Assembly: GCF_050947335.1 (NCBI RefSeq)
Contig: NW_027473697.1
Location: forward strand, 109,170 to 173,169
DNA length: 64,000 bases
Origin: Megachile rotundata
Taxonomy: Eukaryota > Arthropoda > Insecta > Hymenoptera > Megachilidae
Reading direction: 5' to 3'
The notes below the pieces were generated by a model. It worked only from the letters and a program-made list of their open reading frames with translations. It was not told where the DNA came from and ran no database searches. This document shows, piece after piece, positions 40,401 through 56,800 of this stretch (within the stretch, counting starts at the first letter, position 1; each line of letters starts with the position of its first letter). Position numbers and translations under genes: made by a program.

Positions 40401-41800
40401 ATTGTCGTTCTATCGATCATATAAGCACAATATGGCTAATAATATGAGTTAGATTGATAATAATAAGAGTAATAAGTATAGTAATTGTCGCTCTATCGAT
40501 CATATCTACATAATATGGTCAATAATATGAGTTAGACTGAGAATAGTAAGTGTAATATGTGTAGTAATTGTCGTTCTATCGATCGTATAAGCATAATATG
40601 GCTAATAATATGAGTTAGATTGATAATAATATGAATGATGGGTATTGTAATTGTCGTTCTATCGATCATATAAGCATAATGTGGCTAATAGTATGAGTTA
40701 GATTGATAATAGTGAGTGTAATGAGTATAGTAATTGTCGTTATATCGATCATATAAGCATAATATGGCTAATAATATGAGTTAAATTGATAATAATAAGA
40801 GTAATGAGTATAGTAATTGTCGTTCTATCGATCATATGAGCATAATATGACTAATAATATGAGTCAGATTGATAATAATAAGAGTAATAAGTATAGTAAT
40901 GGTCGTCCTATCGATCATATGAGCATAATGTGGCTAAAGATATGAGTTAGATTGATAATAATAAGAGTAATAAGTATAGTAATTGTCGTCCTATCGATCA
41001 TATAAGCATAATATGGCTAAAGATATGAGCTAGATTGATAATAATAAGAGTAATAAGTATAGTAATTGTCGTTCTATCGATCATATCTGCATAATATGGT
41101 TAATAATATGAGCTAGATTGATAATAATAAGAGTAATAAGTATAGTAATTGTCGTTCTATCGATCATATCTGCATAACATGGTTAATAATATGAGTTAGA
41201 TTGATAATAGTGAGTGTAATATGTATAGTAATTGTCAATCTATCGATCATATAAGCATAATATGGCTAATAATATGAGTTAAATTGATAATAATAAGAGT
41301 AATACGTATAGTAATTGTCGTACTATCGATCATATCTGCATAACATGGTTAATAATATGAGTTAGATTGATAATAGTGAGTGTAATATGTATAGAAATTG
41401 TCCATCTATCGATCATATAAGCATAATATGGCTAATAATATGAGTTAGATTGATAAGAATAAGAGTAATGGGTATAGTAATTGTCGTTCTATCGATCATA
41501 TAAGCACAATATGGCTAATAATATGAGTTAGATTGATAATAATAAGAGTAATAAGTATGGTAATTGTCGTTCTATCGATCATATCTGCATAATATGGTTA
41601 ATAATATGAGTTAGATTGATAATAATAAGAGTAATAAGTATAGTAATTGTCGTTCTATCGATCATATCTGCATAATATGGTTAATAATATGAGTTAGACT
41701 GAGAATAGTAAGTGTAATATGTGTAGTAATTGTCGTTCTATCGATCGTATAAGCATAATATGGCTAATAATATGAGTTAGATTGATAATAATAAGAGTAA
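37430..41800 (+). repeat. Block copied 35/36 monomers apart (2905 then 2988 bp)
   Basis: Sequence from about 37430 to 38805 matches about 40335 to 41795. ATGAATGATGGGTATTG is at 37726 and 40631, offset 2905 (35 x 83). GATAAGAATAAG is at 38464 and 41452, offset 2988 (36 x 83). The offset grows because the second copy holds one extra monomer near 40900-40980 (ATGGTCGTCC then CATATGAGCATAATGTGG). Differences noticed are cataaggtggc at 37770, gagataaattg near 37871, atctacat near 40505 and aagtatggtaa near 41556. Confidence 0.82.
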
Positions 41801-44800
41801 TAAGTATAGTACTTGTCGTTCTATCGATCATATCTGCATAATATGGTTAATAATATGAGTTAGATTGATAATAATAAGAGTAATAAGTATAGGAATTGTC
41901 GTTCTATCGATCATATCTGCATAACATGGTTAATAATATGAGTTAGATTGATAGTAGTGAGTGTAATAAGTATAGAAATTGTCGTTCTATCGATCATATA
42001 TGCATAATATGGCTAATAATATGAATTAGATTGATAATAATAAGAGTAATACGTATAGTAATTGTCGTACTATCGATCATATCTGCATAACATGGTTAAT
42101 AATATGAGTTAGATTGATAATAGTGAGTGTAATATGTATAGTAATTGTCCATCTATCGGTCATATAAGAATAATATGGCTAATAATATGAGTTAGATTGA
42201 TAATAATAAGAGTAATGAGTATAGTAATTGTCGTTCTATCGATCATATAAGCACAATATGGCTAATAATATGAGTTAGATTGATAATAATAAGAGTAATA
42301 AGTATAGTAATTGTCGTTCTATCGATCATATCTGCATAATATGGTTAATAATATGAGTTAGATTGATAATAATAAGAGTAATAAGTATAGTAATTGTCGT
42401 TCTATCGATCATATCTGCATAACATGGTTAATAATATGAGTTAGATAGATAATAGTGAGTGTAATATGTATAGTAATTGTCAATCTATCGATCATATATG
42501 CATAATATGGCTAATAATATGAATTAGATTGATAATAATAAGAGTAATGAGTATAGTAATTGTCGTTCTATCGATCATATAAGCATAATATGGCTAATAA
42601 TATTAGTTAGATTGATAATAATAAGAGTAATAAGTATAGTAATTGTCGTCCTATCGATCATATAAGCATAATATGGCTAAAGATATGTGCTAGATTGATA
42701 ATAATAAGAGTAATAAGTATAGTAATTGTCGTTCTATCGATCATATCTGCATAATATGACTAATAATATGAGTTAGATTGATAATAATAAGAGTAATAAG
42801 TATAGTAATTGTCGTCCTATCGATCATATAAGCATAATATGGCTAAAGATATGAGTTAGATTGATAATAATAAGAGTAATAAGTATAGTAATTGTCGTTC
42901 TATCGATCATATCTGCATAATATGGTTAATAATATGAGTTAGATTGATAATAATAAGAGTAATAAGTATAGTAATTGTCGTTCTATCGATCATATCTGCA
43001 TAACATGGTTAATAATATGAGTTAGATTGATAATAGTGAGTGTAATAAGTATAGAAATTGTCGTTCTATCGATCAGATATGCATAATATGGCTAATAATA
43101 TGAATTAGATTGATAATAATAAGAGTAATAAGTATAGTAATTGTCGTTCTATCGATCATATCTGCATAATATGGTTAATAATATGAGTTAGATTGATAAT
43201 AATAAGAGTAATAAGTATAGTAATTGTCGTTCTATCGATCATATCTGCATAATATGGTTAATAATATGAGTTAGATTGATAATAATAAGAGTAATAAGTA
43301 TAGGAATTGTCGTTCTATCGATCATATCTGCATAACATGGTTAATAATATGAGTTGGATTGATAATAGTGAGTGTAATAAGTATAGAAATTGTCGTTCTA
43401 TCGATCATATATGCATAATATGGCTAATAATATGAATTAGATTGATAATAATAAGAGTAATACGTATAGTAATTGTCGTACTATCGATCATATCTGCATA
43501 ACATGGTTAATAATATGAGTTAGATTGATAATAGTGAGTGTAATATGTATAGTAATTGTCCATCTATCGGTCATATAAGCATAATATGGCTAATAATATG
43601 AGTTAGATTGATAATAATAAGAGTAATGAGTATAGTAATTGTCGTTCTATCGATCATATAAGCACAATATGGCTAATAATATGAGTTAGATTGATAATAA
43701 TAAGAGTAATAAGTATAGTAATTGTCGTTCTATCGATCATATGAGCATAATATGACTAATAATATGAGTTAGATTGATAATAATAAGAGTAATAAGTATA
43801 GTAATTGTCGTTCTATCGATCATATAAGCATAATATGGCTAATAATATGAGTTAGATTGATAATAATAAGAGGAATAAGTATAGTAATTGTCGTACTATC
43901 GATCATATCTGCATAACATGGTTAATAATATGAGTTAGATTGATAATAGTGAGTGTAATATGTATAGTAATTGTCAATCTATCGATCATATAAGCATAAT
44001 GTGGCTAAAGATATGAGTTAGATTGATAATAATAAGAGTAATAAGCATAGTAATTGTCGTTCCATCGATCATATCTGCATAACATGGTTAATAATATGAA
44101 TTAGATTGATAATAGTGAGTGTAATATGTATAGTAATTGTCAATCTATCGATCATATATGCATAATATGGCTAATAATATGAATTAGATTGATAATAATA
44201 AGAGTAATGAGTATAGTAATTGTCGTTCTATCGATCATATAAGCATAATATGGCTAATAATATTAGTTAGATTGATAATAATAAGAGTAATAAGTATAGT
44301 AATTGTCGTCCTATCGATCATATAAGCATAATATGGCTAAAGATATGTGTTAGATTGATAATAATAAGAGTAATAAGTATAGTAATTGTCGTTCTATCGA
44401 TCATATCTGCATAATATGACTAATAATATGAGTTAGATTGATAATAATAAGAGTAATAAGTATAGTAATTGTCGTCCTATCGATCATATAAGCATAATAT
44501 GGCTAAAGATATGAGTTAGATTGATAATAATAAGAGTAATAAGTATAGTAATTGTCGTTCTATCGATCATATCTGCATAATATGGTTAATAATATGAGTT
44601 AGATTCATAATAATAAGAGTAATAAGTATAGTAATTGTCGTTCTATCGATCATATCTGCATAACATGGTTAATAATATGAGTTAGATTGATAATAGTGAG
44701 TGTAATAAGTATAGAAATTGTCGTTCTATCGATCAGATATGCATAATATGGCTAATAATATGAATTAGATTGATAATAATAAGAGTAATAAGTATAGTAA

Positions 44801-47800
44801 TTGTCGTTCTATCGATCATATCTGCCTAATATGGTTAATAATATGAGTTAGATTGATAATAATAAGAGTAATAAGTATAGTAATTGTCGTTCTATCGATC
44901 ATATCTACATAATATGGTTAATAATATGAGTTAGACTGAGAATATTAAGTGTAATATGTGTAGTAATTGTCGTTCTATCGATCGTATAAGCATAATATGG
45001 CTAATAATATGAGTTAGATTGATAATAATAAGAGTAGTAAGTATAGTAATTGTCGTTCTATCGATCATATCTGCATAATATGGTTAATAATATGAGTTAG
45101 ATTGATAATAATAAGAGTAATAAGTATAGTAATTGTCGTTCTATCGATCATATCTGCATAACATGGTTAATAATATGAGTTAGATAGATAATAGTGAGTG
45201 TAATATGTATAGTAATTGTCAATCTATCGATCATATAAGCATAATATGGCTAATAATATGAGTTACATTGATAATAATAAGAGTAATGAGTATAGTAATT
45301 GTCGTTCTATCGATCATATGAGCATAATATGACTAATAATATGAGATAGATTGATAATAATAAGAGTAATAAGTATAGTAATTGCCGTTCTATCGATCAT
45401 ATAAGCATAATATGGTTAATAATATGAGTTGGATTGATAATAGTGAGTGTAATAAGTATAGAAATTGTCGTTCTATCGATCATATATGCATAATATGGCT
45501 AATAATATGAATTAGATTGATAATAATAAGAGTAATACGTATAGTAATTGTCGTACTATCGATCATATCTGCATAACATGGTTAATAATATGAGTTAGAT
45601 TGATAATAGTGAGTGTAATATGTATAGTAATTGTCCATCTATCGGTCATATAAGCATAATATGGCTAATAATATGAGTTAGATTGATAATAATAAGAGTA
45701 ATGAGTATAGTAATTGTCGTTCTATCGATCATATAAGCACAATATGGCTAATAATATGAGTTAGATTGATAATAATAAGAGTAATAAGTATAGTAATTGT
45801 CGTTCTATCGATCATATCTGCATAATATGGTTAATAATATGAGTTAGATTGATAATAATAAGAGTAATAAGTATAGTAATTGTCGTTCTATCGATCATAT
45901 CTGCATAAAATGGTTAATAATATGAGTTAGATTGATAATAGTGAGTGTAATAAGTATAGAGATTGTCGTTCTATCGATCAGATATGCATAATATGGCTAA
46001 TAATATGAATTAGATTGATAATAATAAGAGTAATAAGTATAGTACTTGTCGTTCTATCGATCATATCTGCATAATATGGTTAATAATATGAGTTAGATTG
46101 ATAATAATAAGAGTAATAAGTATAGGAATTGTCGTTCTATCGATCATATCTGCATAACATGGTTAATAATATGAGTTAGATTGATAATAGTGAGTGTAAT
46201 AAGTATAGAAATTGTCGTTCTATCGATCATATATGCATAATATGGCTAATAATATGAATTAGATTGATAATAATAAGAGTAATACGTATAGTAATTGTCG
46301 TACTATCGATCATATCTGCATAACATGGTTAATAATATGAGTTAGATTGATAATAGTGAGTGTAATATGTATAGTAATTGTCCATCTATCGGTCATATAA
46401 GCATAATATGGCTAATAATATGAGTTAGATTGATAATAATAAGAGTAATAAGTATAGTAATTGTCGTTCTATCGATCATATCTGCATAACATGGTTAATA
46501 ATATGAGTTAGATAGATAATAGTGAGTGTAATATGTATAGTAATTGTCAATCTATCGATCATATAAGCATAATATGGCTAATAATATGAGTTACATTGAT
46601 AATAATAAGAGTAATGAGTATAGTAATTGTCGTTCTATCGATCATATGAGCATAATATGACTAATAATATGAGATAGATTGATAATAATAAGAGTAATAA
46701 GTATAGTAATTGCCGTTCTATCGATAATTTAAGCATAATATGGCTAATAATATGAGTTAGATTGATAATAATAAGAGTAATAAGTATAGTAATTGTCGTA
46801 CTATCGATCATATCTGCATAACATGGTTAATAATATGAGTTAGATTGATAATAGTGAGTGTAATATGTATAGTAATTGTCAATCTATCGATCATATAAGC
46901 ATAATATGGCTAATAATATGAGTTAGATTGATAGTAATAAGAGTAATGAGTATAGTAATTGTCGTTCTATCGATCATATGAGCATAATATGACTAATAAT
47001 ATGAGTTAGATTGATAATAATAAGAGTAATAAGTATAGTAATTGTCGTTCTATCGATCATATAAGCATAATATGGCTAATAATATGAGTTAGATTGATAA
47101 TAATAAGAGGAATAAGTATAGTAATTGTCGTACTATCGATCATATCTGCATAACATGGTTAATAATATGAGTTAGATTGATAATAGTGAGTGTAATATGT
47201 ATAGTAATTGTCAATCTATCGATCATATAAGCATAATGTGGCTAAAGATATGAGTTAGATTGATAATAATAAGAGTAATAAGCATAGTAATTGTCGTTCC
47301 ATCGATCATATCTGCATAACATGGTTAATAATATGAATTAGATTGATAATAGTGAGTGTAATATGTATAGTAATTGTCAATCTATCGATCATATATGCAT
47401 AATATGGCTAATAATATGAATTAGATTGATAATAATAAGAGTAATGAGTATAGTAATTGTCGTTCTATCGATCATATAAGCATAATATGGCTAATAATAT
47501 TAGTTAGATTGATAATAATAAGAGTAATAAGTATAGTAATTGTCGTCCTATCGATCATATAAGCATAATATGGCTAAAGATATGTGTTAGATTGATAATA
47601 ATATGAGTAATAAGTATAGTAATTGTCGTTCTATCGATCATATCTGCATAATATGACTAATAATATGAGTTAGATTGATAATAATAAGAGTAATAAGTAT
47701 AGTAATTGTCGTCCTATCGATCATATAAGCATAATATGGCTAAAGATATGAGTTAGATTGATAATAATAAGAGTAATAAGTATAGTAATTGTCGTTCTAT

Positions 47801-50800
47801 CGATCATATCTGCATAATATGGTTAATAATATGAGTTAGATTGATAATAATAAGAGTAATAAGTATAGTAATTGTCGTTTTATCGATCATATCTGCATAA
47901 CATGGTTAATAATATGAGTTAGATTGATAATAGTGAGTGTAATAAGTATAGAGATTGTCGTTCTATCGATCAGATATGCATAATATGGCTAATAATATGA
48001 ATTAGATTGATAATAATAAGAGTAATAAGTATAGTACTTGTCGTTCTATCGATCATATCTGCATAATATGGTTAATAATATGAGTTAGATTGATAATAAT
48101 AAGAGTAATAAGTATAGGAATTGTCGTTCTATCGATCATATCTGCATAACATGGTTAATAATATGATTTAGATTGATAATAGTGAGTGTAATAAGTATAG
48201 AAATTGTCGTTCTATCGATCATATATGCATAATATGGCTAATAATATGAATTAGATTGATAATAATAAGAGTAATACGTATAGTAATGGTCGTCCTATCG
48301 ATCATATGAGCATAATGTGGCTAAAGATATGAGTTAGATTGATAATAATAAGAGTAATAAGTATAGTAATTGTCGTCCTATCGATCATATAAGCATAACA
48401 TGGCTAAAGATATGAGCTAGATTGATAATAATAAGAGTAATAAGTATAGTAATTGTCGTTCTATCGATCATATCTGCATAATATGGTTAATAATATGAGC
48501 TAGATTGATAATAATAAGAGTAAGAAGTATAGTAATTGTCGTTCTATCGATCATATCTGCATAACATGGTTAATAATATGAGTTAGATTGATAATAGTGA
48601 GTGTAATATGTATAGTAATTGTCAATCTATCGATCATATAAGCATAATATGGCTAATAATATGAATTAGATTGATAATAATAAGAGTAATGAGTATAGTA
48701 ATTGTCGTTCTATCGATCATATAAGCATAATATGGCTAATAATATTAGTTAGATTGATAATAATAAGAGTAATAAGTATAGTAATTGTCGTCCTATCGAT
48801 CATATAAGCATAATATGGCTAAAGATATGTGCTAGATTGATAATAATAAGAGTAATAAGTATAGTAATTGTCGTTCTATCGATCATATCTGCATAATATG
48901 ACTAATAATATGAGTTAGATTGATAATAATAAGAGTAATAAGTATAGTAATTGTCGTCCTATCGATCATATAAGCATAATATGGCTAAAGATATGAGTTA
49001 GATTGATAATAATAAGAGTAATAAGTATAGTAATTGTCGTTCTATCGATCATATCTGCATAATATGGTTAATAATATGAGTTAGATTGATAATAATAAGA
49101 GTAATAAGTATAGTAATTGTCGTTCTATCGATCATATCTGCATAACATGGTTAATAATATGAGTTAGATTGATAATAGTGAGTGTAATAAGTATAGAAAT
49201 TGTCGTTCTATCGATCAGATATGCATAATATGGCTAATAATATGAATTAGATTGATAATAATAAGAGTAATAAGTATAGTAATTGTCGTTCTATCGATCA
49301 TATCTGCATAATATGGTTAATAATATGAGTTAGATTGATAATAATAAGAGTAATAAGTATAGTAATTGTCGTTCTATCGATCATATCTGCATAATATGGT
49401 TAATAATATGAGTTAGATTGATAATAATAAGAGTAATAAGTATAGGAATTGTCGTTCTATCGATCATATCTGCATAACATGGTTAATAATATGAGTTGGA
49501 TTGATAATAGTGAGTGTAATAAGTATAGAAATTGTCGTTCTATCGATCATATATGCATAATATGGCTAATAATATGAATTAGATTGATAATAATAAGAGT
49601 AATACGTATAGTAATTGTCGTACTATCGATCATATCTGCATAACATGGTTAATAATATGAGTTAGATTGATAATAGTGAGTGTAATATGTATAGTAATTG
49701 TCCATCTATCGGTCATATAAGCATAATATGGCTAATAATATGAGTTAGATTGATAATAATAAGAGTAATGAGTATAGTAATTGTCGTTCTATCGATCATA
49801 TAAGCACAATATGGCTAATAATATGAGTTAGATTGATAATAATAAGAGTAATAAGTATAGTAATTGTCGTTCTATCGATCATATGAGCATAATATGACTA
49901 ATAATATGAGTTAGATTGATAATAATAAGAGTAATAAGTATAGTAATTGTCGTTCTATCGATCATATAAGCATAATATGGCTAATAATATGAGTTAGATT
50001 GATAATAATAAGAGGAATAAGTATAGTAATTGTCGTACTATCGATCATATCTGCATAACATGGTCAATAATATGAGTTAGATTGATAATAGTGAGTGTAA
50101 TATGTATAGTAATTGTCAATCTATCGATCATATAAGCATAATGTGGCTAAAGATATGAGTTAGATTGATAATAATAAGAGTAATAAGCATAGTAATTGTC
50201 GTTCCATCGATCATATCTGCATAACATGGTTAATAATATGAATTAGATTGATAATAGTGAGTGTAATATGTATAGTAATTGTCAATCTATCGATCATATA
50301 TGCATAATATGGCTAATAATATGAATTAGATTGATAATAATAAGAGTAATGAGTATAGTAATTGTCGTTCTATCGATCATATAAGCATAATATGGCTAAT
50401 AATATTAGTTAGATTGATAATAATAAGAGTAATAAGTATAGTAATTGTCGTCCTATCGATCATATAAGCATAATATGGCTAAAGATATGTGTTAGATTGA
50501 TAATAATAAGAGTAATAAGTATAGTAATTGTCGTTCTATCGATCATATCTGCATAATATGACTAATAATATGAGTTAGATTGATAATAATAAGAGTAATA
50601 AGTATAGTAATTGTCGTCCTATCGATCATATAAGCATAATATGGCTAAAGATATGAGTTAGATTGATAATAATAAGAGTAATAAGTATAGTAATTGTCGT
50701 TCTATCGATCATATCTGCATAATATGGTTAATAATATGAGTTAGATTCATAATAATAAGAGTAATAAGTATAGTAATTGTCGTTCTATCGATCATATCTG

Positions 50801-53800
50801 CATAACATGGTTAATAATATGAGTTAGATTGATAATAGTGAGTGTAATAAGTATAGAAATTGTCGTTCTATCGATCAGATATGCATAATATGGCTAATAA
50901 TATGAATTAGATTGATAATAATAAGAGTAATAAGTATAGTAATTGTCGTTCTATCGATCATATCTGCCTAATATGGTTAATAATATGAGTTAGATTGATA
51001 ATAATAAGAGTAATAAGTATAGTAATTGTCGTTCTATCGATCATATCTACATAATATGGTTAATAATATGAGTTAGACTGAGAATAGTAAGTGTAATATG
51101 TGTAGTAATTGTCGTTCTATCGATCGTATAAGCATAATATGGCTAATAATATGAGTTAGATTGATAATAATAAGAGTAGTAAGTATAGTAATTGTCGTTC
51201 TATCGATCATATCTGCATAATATGGTTAATAATATGAGTTAGATTGATAATAATAAGAGTAATAAGTATAGTAATTGTCGTTCTATCGATCATATCTGCA
51301 TAACATGGTTAATAATATGAGTTAGATAGATAATAGTGAGTGTAATATGTATAGTAATTGTCAATCTATCGATCATATAAGCATAATATGGCTAATAATA
51401 TGAGTTACATTGATAATAATAAGAGTAATGAGTATAGTAATTGTCGTTCTATCGATCATATGAGCATAATATGACTAATAATATGAGATAGATTGATAAT
51501 AATAAGAGTAATAAGTATAGTAATTGCCGTTCTATCGATCATATAAGCATAATATGGTTAATAATATGAGTTGGATTGATAATAGTGAGTGTAATAAGTA
51601 TAGAAATTGTCGTTCTATCGATCATATATGCATAATATGGCTAATAATATGAATTAGATTGATAATAATAAGAGTAATACGTATAGTAATTGTCGTACTA
51701 TCGATCATATCTGCATAACATGGTTAATAATATGAGTTAGATTGATAATAGTGAGTGTAATATGTATAGTAATTGTCCATCTATCGGTCATATAAGCATA
51801 ATATGGCTAATAATATGAGTTAGATTGATAATAATAAGAGTAATGAGTATAGTAATTGTCGTTCTATCGATCATATAAGCACAATATGGCTAATAATATG
51901 AGTTAGATTGATAATAATAAGAGTAATAAGTATAGTAATTGTCGTTCTATCGATCATATCTGCATAATATGGTTAATAATATGAGTTAGATTGATAATAA
52001 TAAGAGTAATAAGTATAGTAATTGTCGTTCTATCGATCATATCTGCATAACATGGTTAATAATATGAGTTAGATTGATAATAGTGAGTGTAATAAGTATA
52101 GAGATTGTCGTTCTATCGATCAGATATGCATAATATGGCTAATAATATGAATTAGATTGATAATAATAAGAGTAATAAGTATAGTACTTGTCGTTCTATC
52201 GATCATATCTGCATAATATGGTTAATAATATGAGTTAGATTGATAATAATAAGAGTAATAAGTATAGGAATTGTCGTTCTATCGATCATATCTGCATAAC
52301 ATGGTTAATAATATGAGTTAGATTGATAATAGTGAGTGTAATAAGTATAGAAATTGTCGTTCTATCGATCATATATGCATAATATGGCTAATAATATGAA
52401 TTAGATTGATAATAATAAGAGTAATACGTATAGTAATTGTCGTACTATCGATCATATCTGCATAACATGGTTAATAATATGAGTTAGATTGATAATAGTG
52501 AGTGTAATATGTATAGTAATTGTCCATCTATCGGTCATATAAGCATAATATGGCTAATAATATGAGTTAGATTGATAATAATAAGAGTAATAAGTATAGT
52601 AATTGTCGTTCTATCGATCATATCTGCATAACATGGTTAATAATATGAGTTAGATAGATAATAGTGAGTGTAATATGTATAGTAATTGTCAATCTATCGA
52701 TCATATAAGCATAATATGGCTAATAATATGAGTTACATTGATAATAATAAGAGTAATGAGTATAGTAATTGTCGTTCTATCGATCATATGAGCATAATAT
52801 GACTAATAATATGAGATAGATTGATAATAATAAGAGTAATAAGTATAGTAATTGCCGTTCTATCGATCATATAAGCATAATATGGCTAATAATATGAGTT
52901 AGATTGATAATAATAAGAGTAATAAGTATAGTAATTGTCGTACTATCGATCATATCTGCATAACATGGTTAATAATATGAGTTAGATTGATAATAGTGAG
53001 TGTAATATGTATAGTAATTGTCAATCTATCGATCATATAAGCATAATATGGCTAATAATATGAGTTAGATTGATAGTAATAAGAGTAATGAGTATAGTAA
53101 TTGTCGTTCTATCGATCATATGAGCATAATATGACTAATAATATGAGTTAGATTGATAATAATAAGAGTAATAAGTATAGTAATTGTCGTTCTATCGATC
53201 ATATAAGCATAATATGGCTAATAATATGAGTTAGATTGATAATAATAAGAGGAATAAGTATAGTAATTGTCGTACTATCGATCATATCTGCATAACATGG
53301 TTAATAATATGAGTTAGATTGATAATAGTGAGTGTAATATGTATAGTAATTGTCAATCTATCGATCATATAAGCATAATGTGGCTAAAGATATGAGTTAG
53401 ATTGATAATAATAAGAGTAATAAGCATAGTAATTGTCGTTCCATCGATCATATCTGCATAACATGGTTAATAATATGAATTAGATTGATAATAGTGAGTG
53501 TAATATGTATAGTAATTGTCAATCTATCGATCATATATGCATAATATGGCTAATAATATGAATTAGATTGATAATAATAAGAGTAATGAGTATAGTAATT
53601 GTCGTTCTATCGATCATATAAGCATAATATGGCTAATAATATTAGTTAGATTGATAATAATAAGAGTAATAAGTATAGTAATTGTCGTCCTATCGATCAT
53701 ATAAGCATAATATGGCTAAAGATATGTGTTAGATTGATAATAATATGAGTAATAAGTATAGTAATTGTCGTTCTATCGATCATATCTGCATAATATGACT

Positions 53801-56800
53801 AATAATATGAGTTAGATTGATAATAATAAGAGTAATAAGTATAGTAATTGTCGTCCTATCGATCATATAAGCATAATATGGCTAAAGATATGAGTTAGAT
53901 TGATAATAATAAGAGTAATAAGTATAGTAATTGTCGTTCTATCGATCATATCTGCATAATATGGTTAATAATATGAGTTAGATTGATAATAATAAGAGTA
54001 ATAAGTATAGTAATTGTCGTTTTATCGATCATATCTGCATAACATGGTTAATAATATGAGTTAGATTGATAATAGTGAGTGTAATAAGTATAGAGATTGT
54101 CGTTCTATCGATCAGATATGCATAATATGGCTAATAATATGAATTAGATTGATAATAATAAGAGTAATAAGTATAGTACTTGTCGTTCTATCGATCATAT
54201 CTGCATAATATGGTTAATAATATGAGTTAGATTGATAATAATAAGAGTAATAAGTATAGGAATTGTCGTTCTATCGATCATATCTGCATAACATGGTTAA
54301 TAATATGATTTAGATTGATAATAGTGAGTGTAATAAGTATAGAAATTGTCGTTCTATCGATCATATATGCATAATATGGCTAATAATATGAATTAGATTG
54401 ATAATAATAAGAGTAATACGTATAGTAATGGTCGTCGTATCGATCATATGAGCATAATGTGGCTAAAGATATGAGTTAGATTGATAATAATAAGAGTAAT
54501 AAGTATAGTAATTGTCGTCCTATCGATCATATAAGCATAATATGGCTAAAGATATGAGCTAGATTGATAATAATAAGAGTAATAAGTATAGTAATTGTCG
54601 TTCTATCGATCATATCTGCATAATATGGTTAATAATATGAGCTAGATTGATAATAATAAGAGTAATAAGTATAGTAATTGTCGTTCTATCGATCATATCT
54701 GCATAACATGGTTAATAATATGAGTTAGATTGATAATAGTGAGTGTAATATGTATAGTAATTGTCAATCTATCGATCATATAAGCATAATATGGCTAATA
54801 ATATGAGTTAAATTGATAATAATAAGAGTAATACGTATAGTAATTGTCGTACTATCGATCATATCTGCATAACATGGTTAATAATATGAGTTAGATTGAT
54901 AATAGTGAGTGTAATATGTATAGAAATTGTCCATCTATCGATCATATAAGCATAATATGGCTAATAATATGAGTTAGATTGATAAGAATAAGAGTAATGG
55001 GTATAGTAATTGTCGTTCTATCGATCATATAAGCACAATATGGCTAATAATATGAGTTAGATTGATAATAATAAGAGTAATAAGTATAGTAATTGTCGTT
55101 CTATCGATCATATCTGCATAATATGGTTAATAATATGAGTTAGATTGATAATAATAAGAGTAATAAGTATAGTAATTGTCGTTCTATCGATCATATCTGC
55201 ATAATATGGTTAATAATATGAGTTAGACTGAGAATAGTAAGTGTAATATGTGTAGTAATTGTCGTTCTATCGATCGTATAAGCATAATATGGCTAATAAT
55301 ATGAGTTAGATTGATAATAATAAGAGTAATAAGTATAGTACTTGTCGTTCTATCGATCATATCTGCATAATATGGTTAATAATATGAGTTAGATTGATAA
55401 TAATAAGAGTAATAAGTATAGGAATTGTCGTTCTATCGATCATATCTGCATAACATGGTTAATAATATGAGTTAGATTGATAGTAGTGAGTGTAATAAGT
55501 ATAGAAATTGTCGTTCTATCGATCATATATGCATAATATGGCTAATAATATGAATTAGATTGATAATAATAAGAGTAATACGTATAGTAATTGTCGTACT
55601 ATCGATCATATCTGCATAACATGGTTAATAATATGAGTTAGATTGATAATAGTGAGTGTAATATGTATAGTAATTGTCCATCTATCGGTCATATAAGAAT
55701 AATATGGCTAATAATATGAGTTAGATTGATAATAATAAGAGTAATGAGTATAGTAATTGTCGTTCTATCGATCATATAAGCACAATATGGCTAATAATAT
55801 GAGTTAGATTGATAATAATAAGAGTAATAAGTATAGTAATTGTCGTTCTATCGATCATATCTGCATAATATGGTTAATAATATGAGTTAGATTGATAATA
55901 ATAAGAGTAATAAGTATAGTAATTGTCGTTCTATCGATCATATCTGCATAACATGGTTAATAATATGAGTTAGATAGATAATAGTGAGTGTAATATGTAT
56001 AGTAATTGTCAATCTATCGATCATATATGCATAATATGGCTAATAATATGAATTAGATTGATAATAATAAGAGTAATGAGTATAGTAATTGTCGTTCTAT
56101 CGATCATATAAGCATAATATGGCTAATAATATTAGTTAGATTGATAATAATAAGAGTAATAAGTATAGTAATTGTCGTCCTATCGATCATATAAGCATAA
56201 TATGGCTAAAGATATGTGCTAGATTGATAATAATAAGAGTAATAAGTATAGTAATTGTCGTTCTATCGATCATATCTGCATAATATGACTAATAATATGA
56301 GTTAGATTGATAATAATAAGAGTAATAAGTATAGTAATTGTCGTCCTATCGATCATATAAGCATAATAGGGCTAAAGATATGAGTTAGATTGATAATAAT
56401 AAGAGTAATAAGTATAGTAATTGTCGTTCTATCGATCATATCTGCATAATATGGTTAATAATATGAGTTAGATTGATAATAATAAGAGTAATAAGTATAG
56501 TAATTGTCGTTCTATCGATCATATCTGCATAACATGGTTAATAATATGAGTTAGATTGATAATAGTGAGTGTAATAAGTATAGAAATTGTCGTTCTATCG
56601 ATCAGATATGCATAATATGGCTAATAATATGAATTAGATTGATAATAATAAGAGTAATAAGTATAGTAATTGTCGTTCTATCGATCATATCTGCATAATA
56701 TGGTTAATAATATGAGTTAGATTGATAATAATAAGAGTAATAAGTATAGTAATTGTCGTTCTATCGATCATATCTGCATAATATGGTTAATAATATGAGT

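Noticed and set aside
36034..42513. Sharp physical boundary between the two variant domains
   Set aside because: Variants from both sides overlap over several kilobases here and the register is unbroken, so it is a gradual change in composition.
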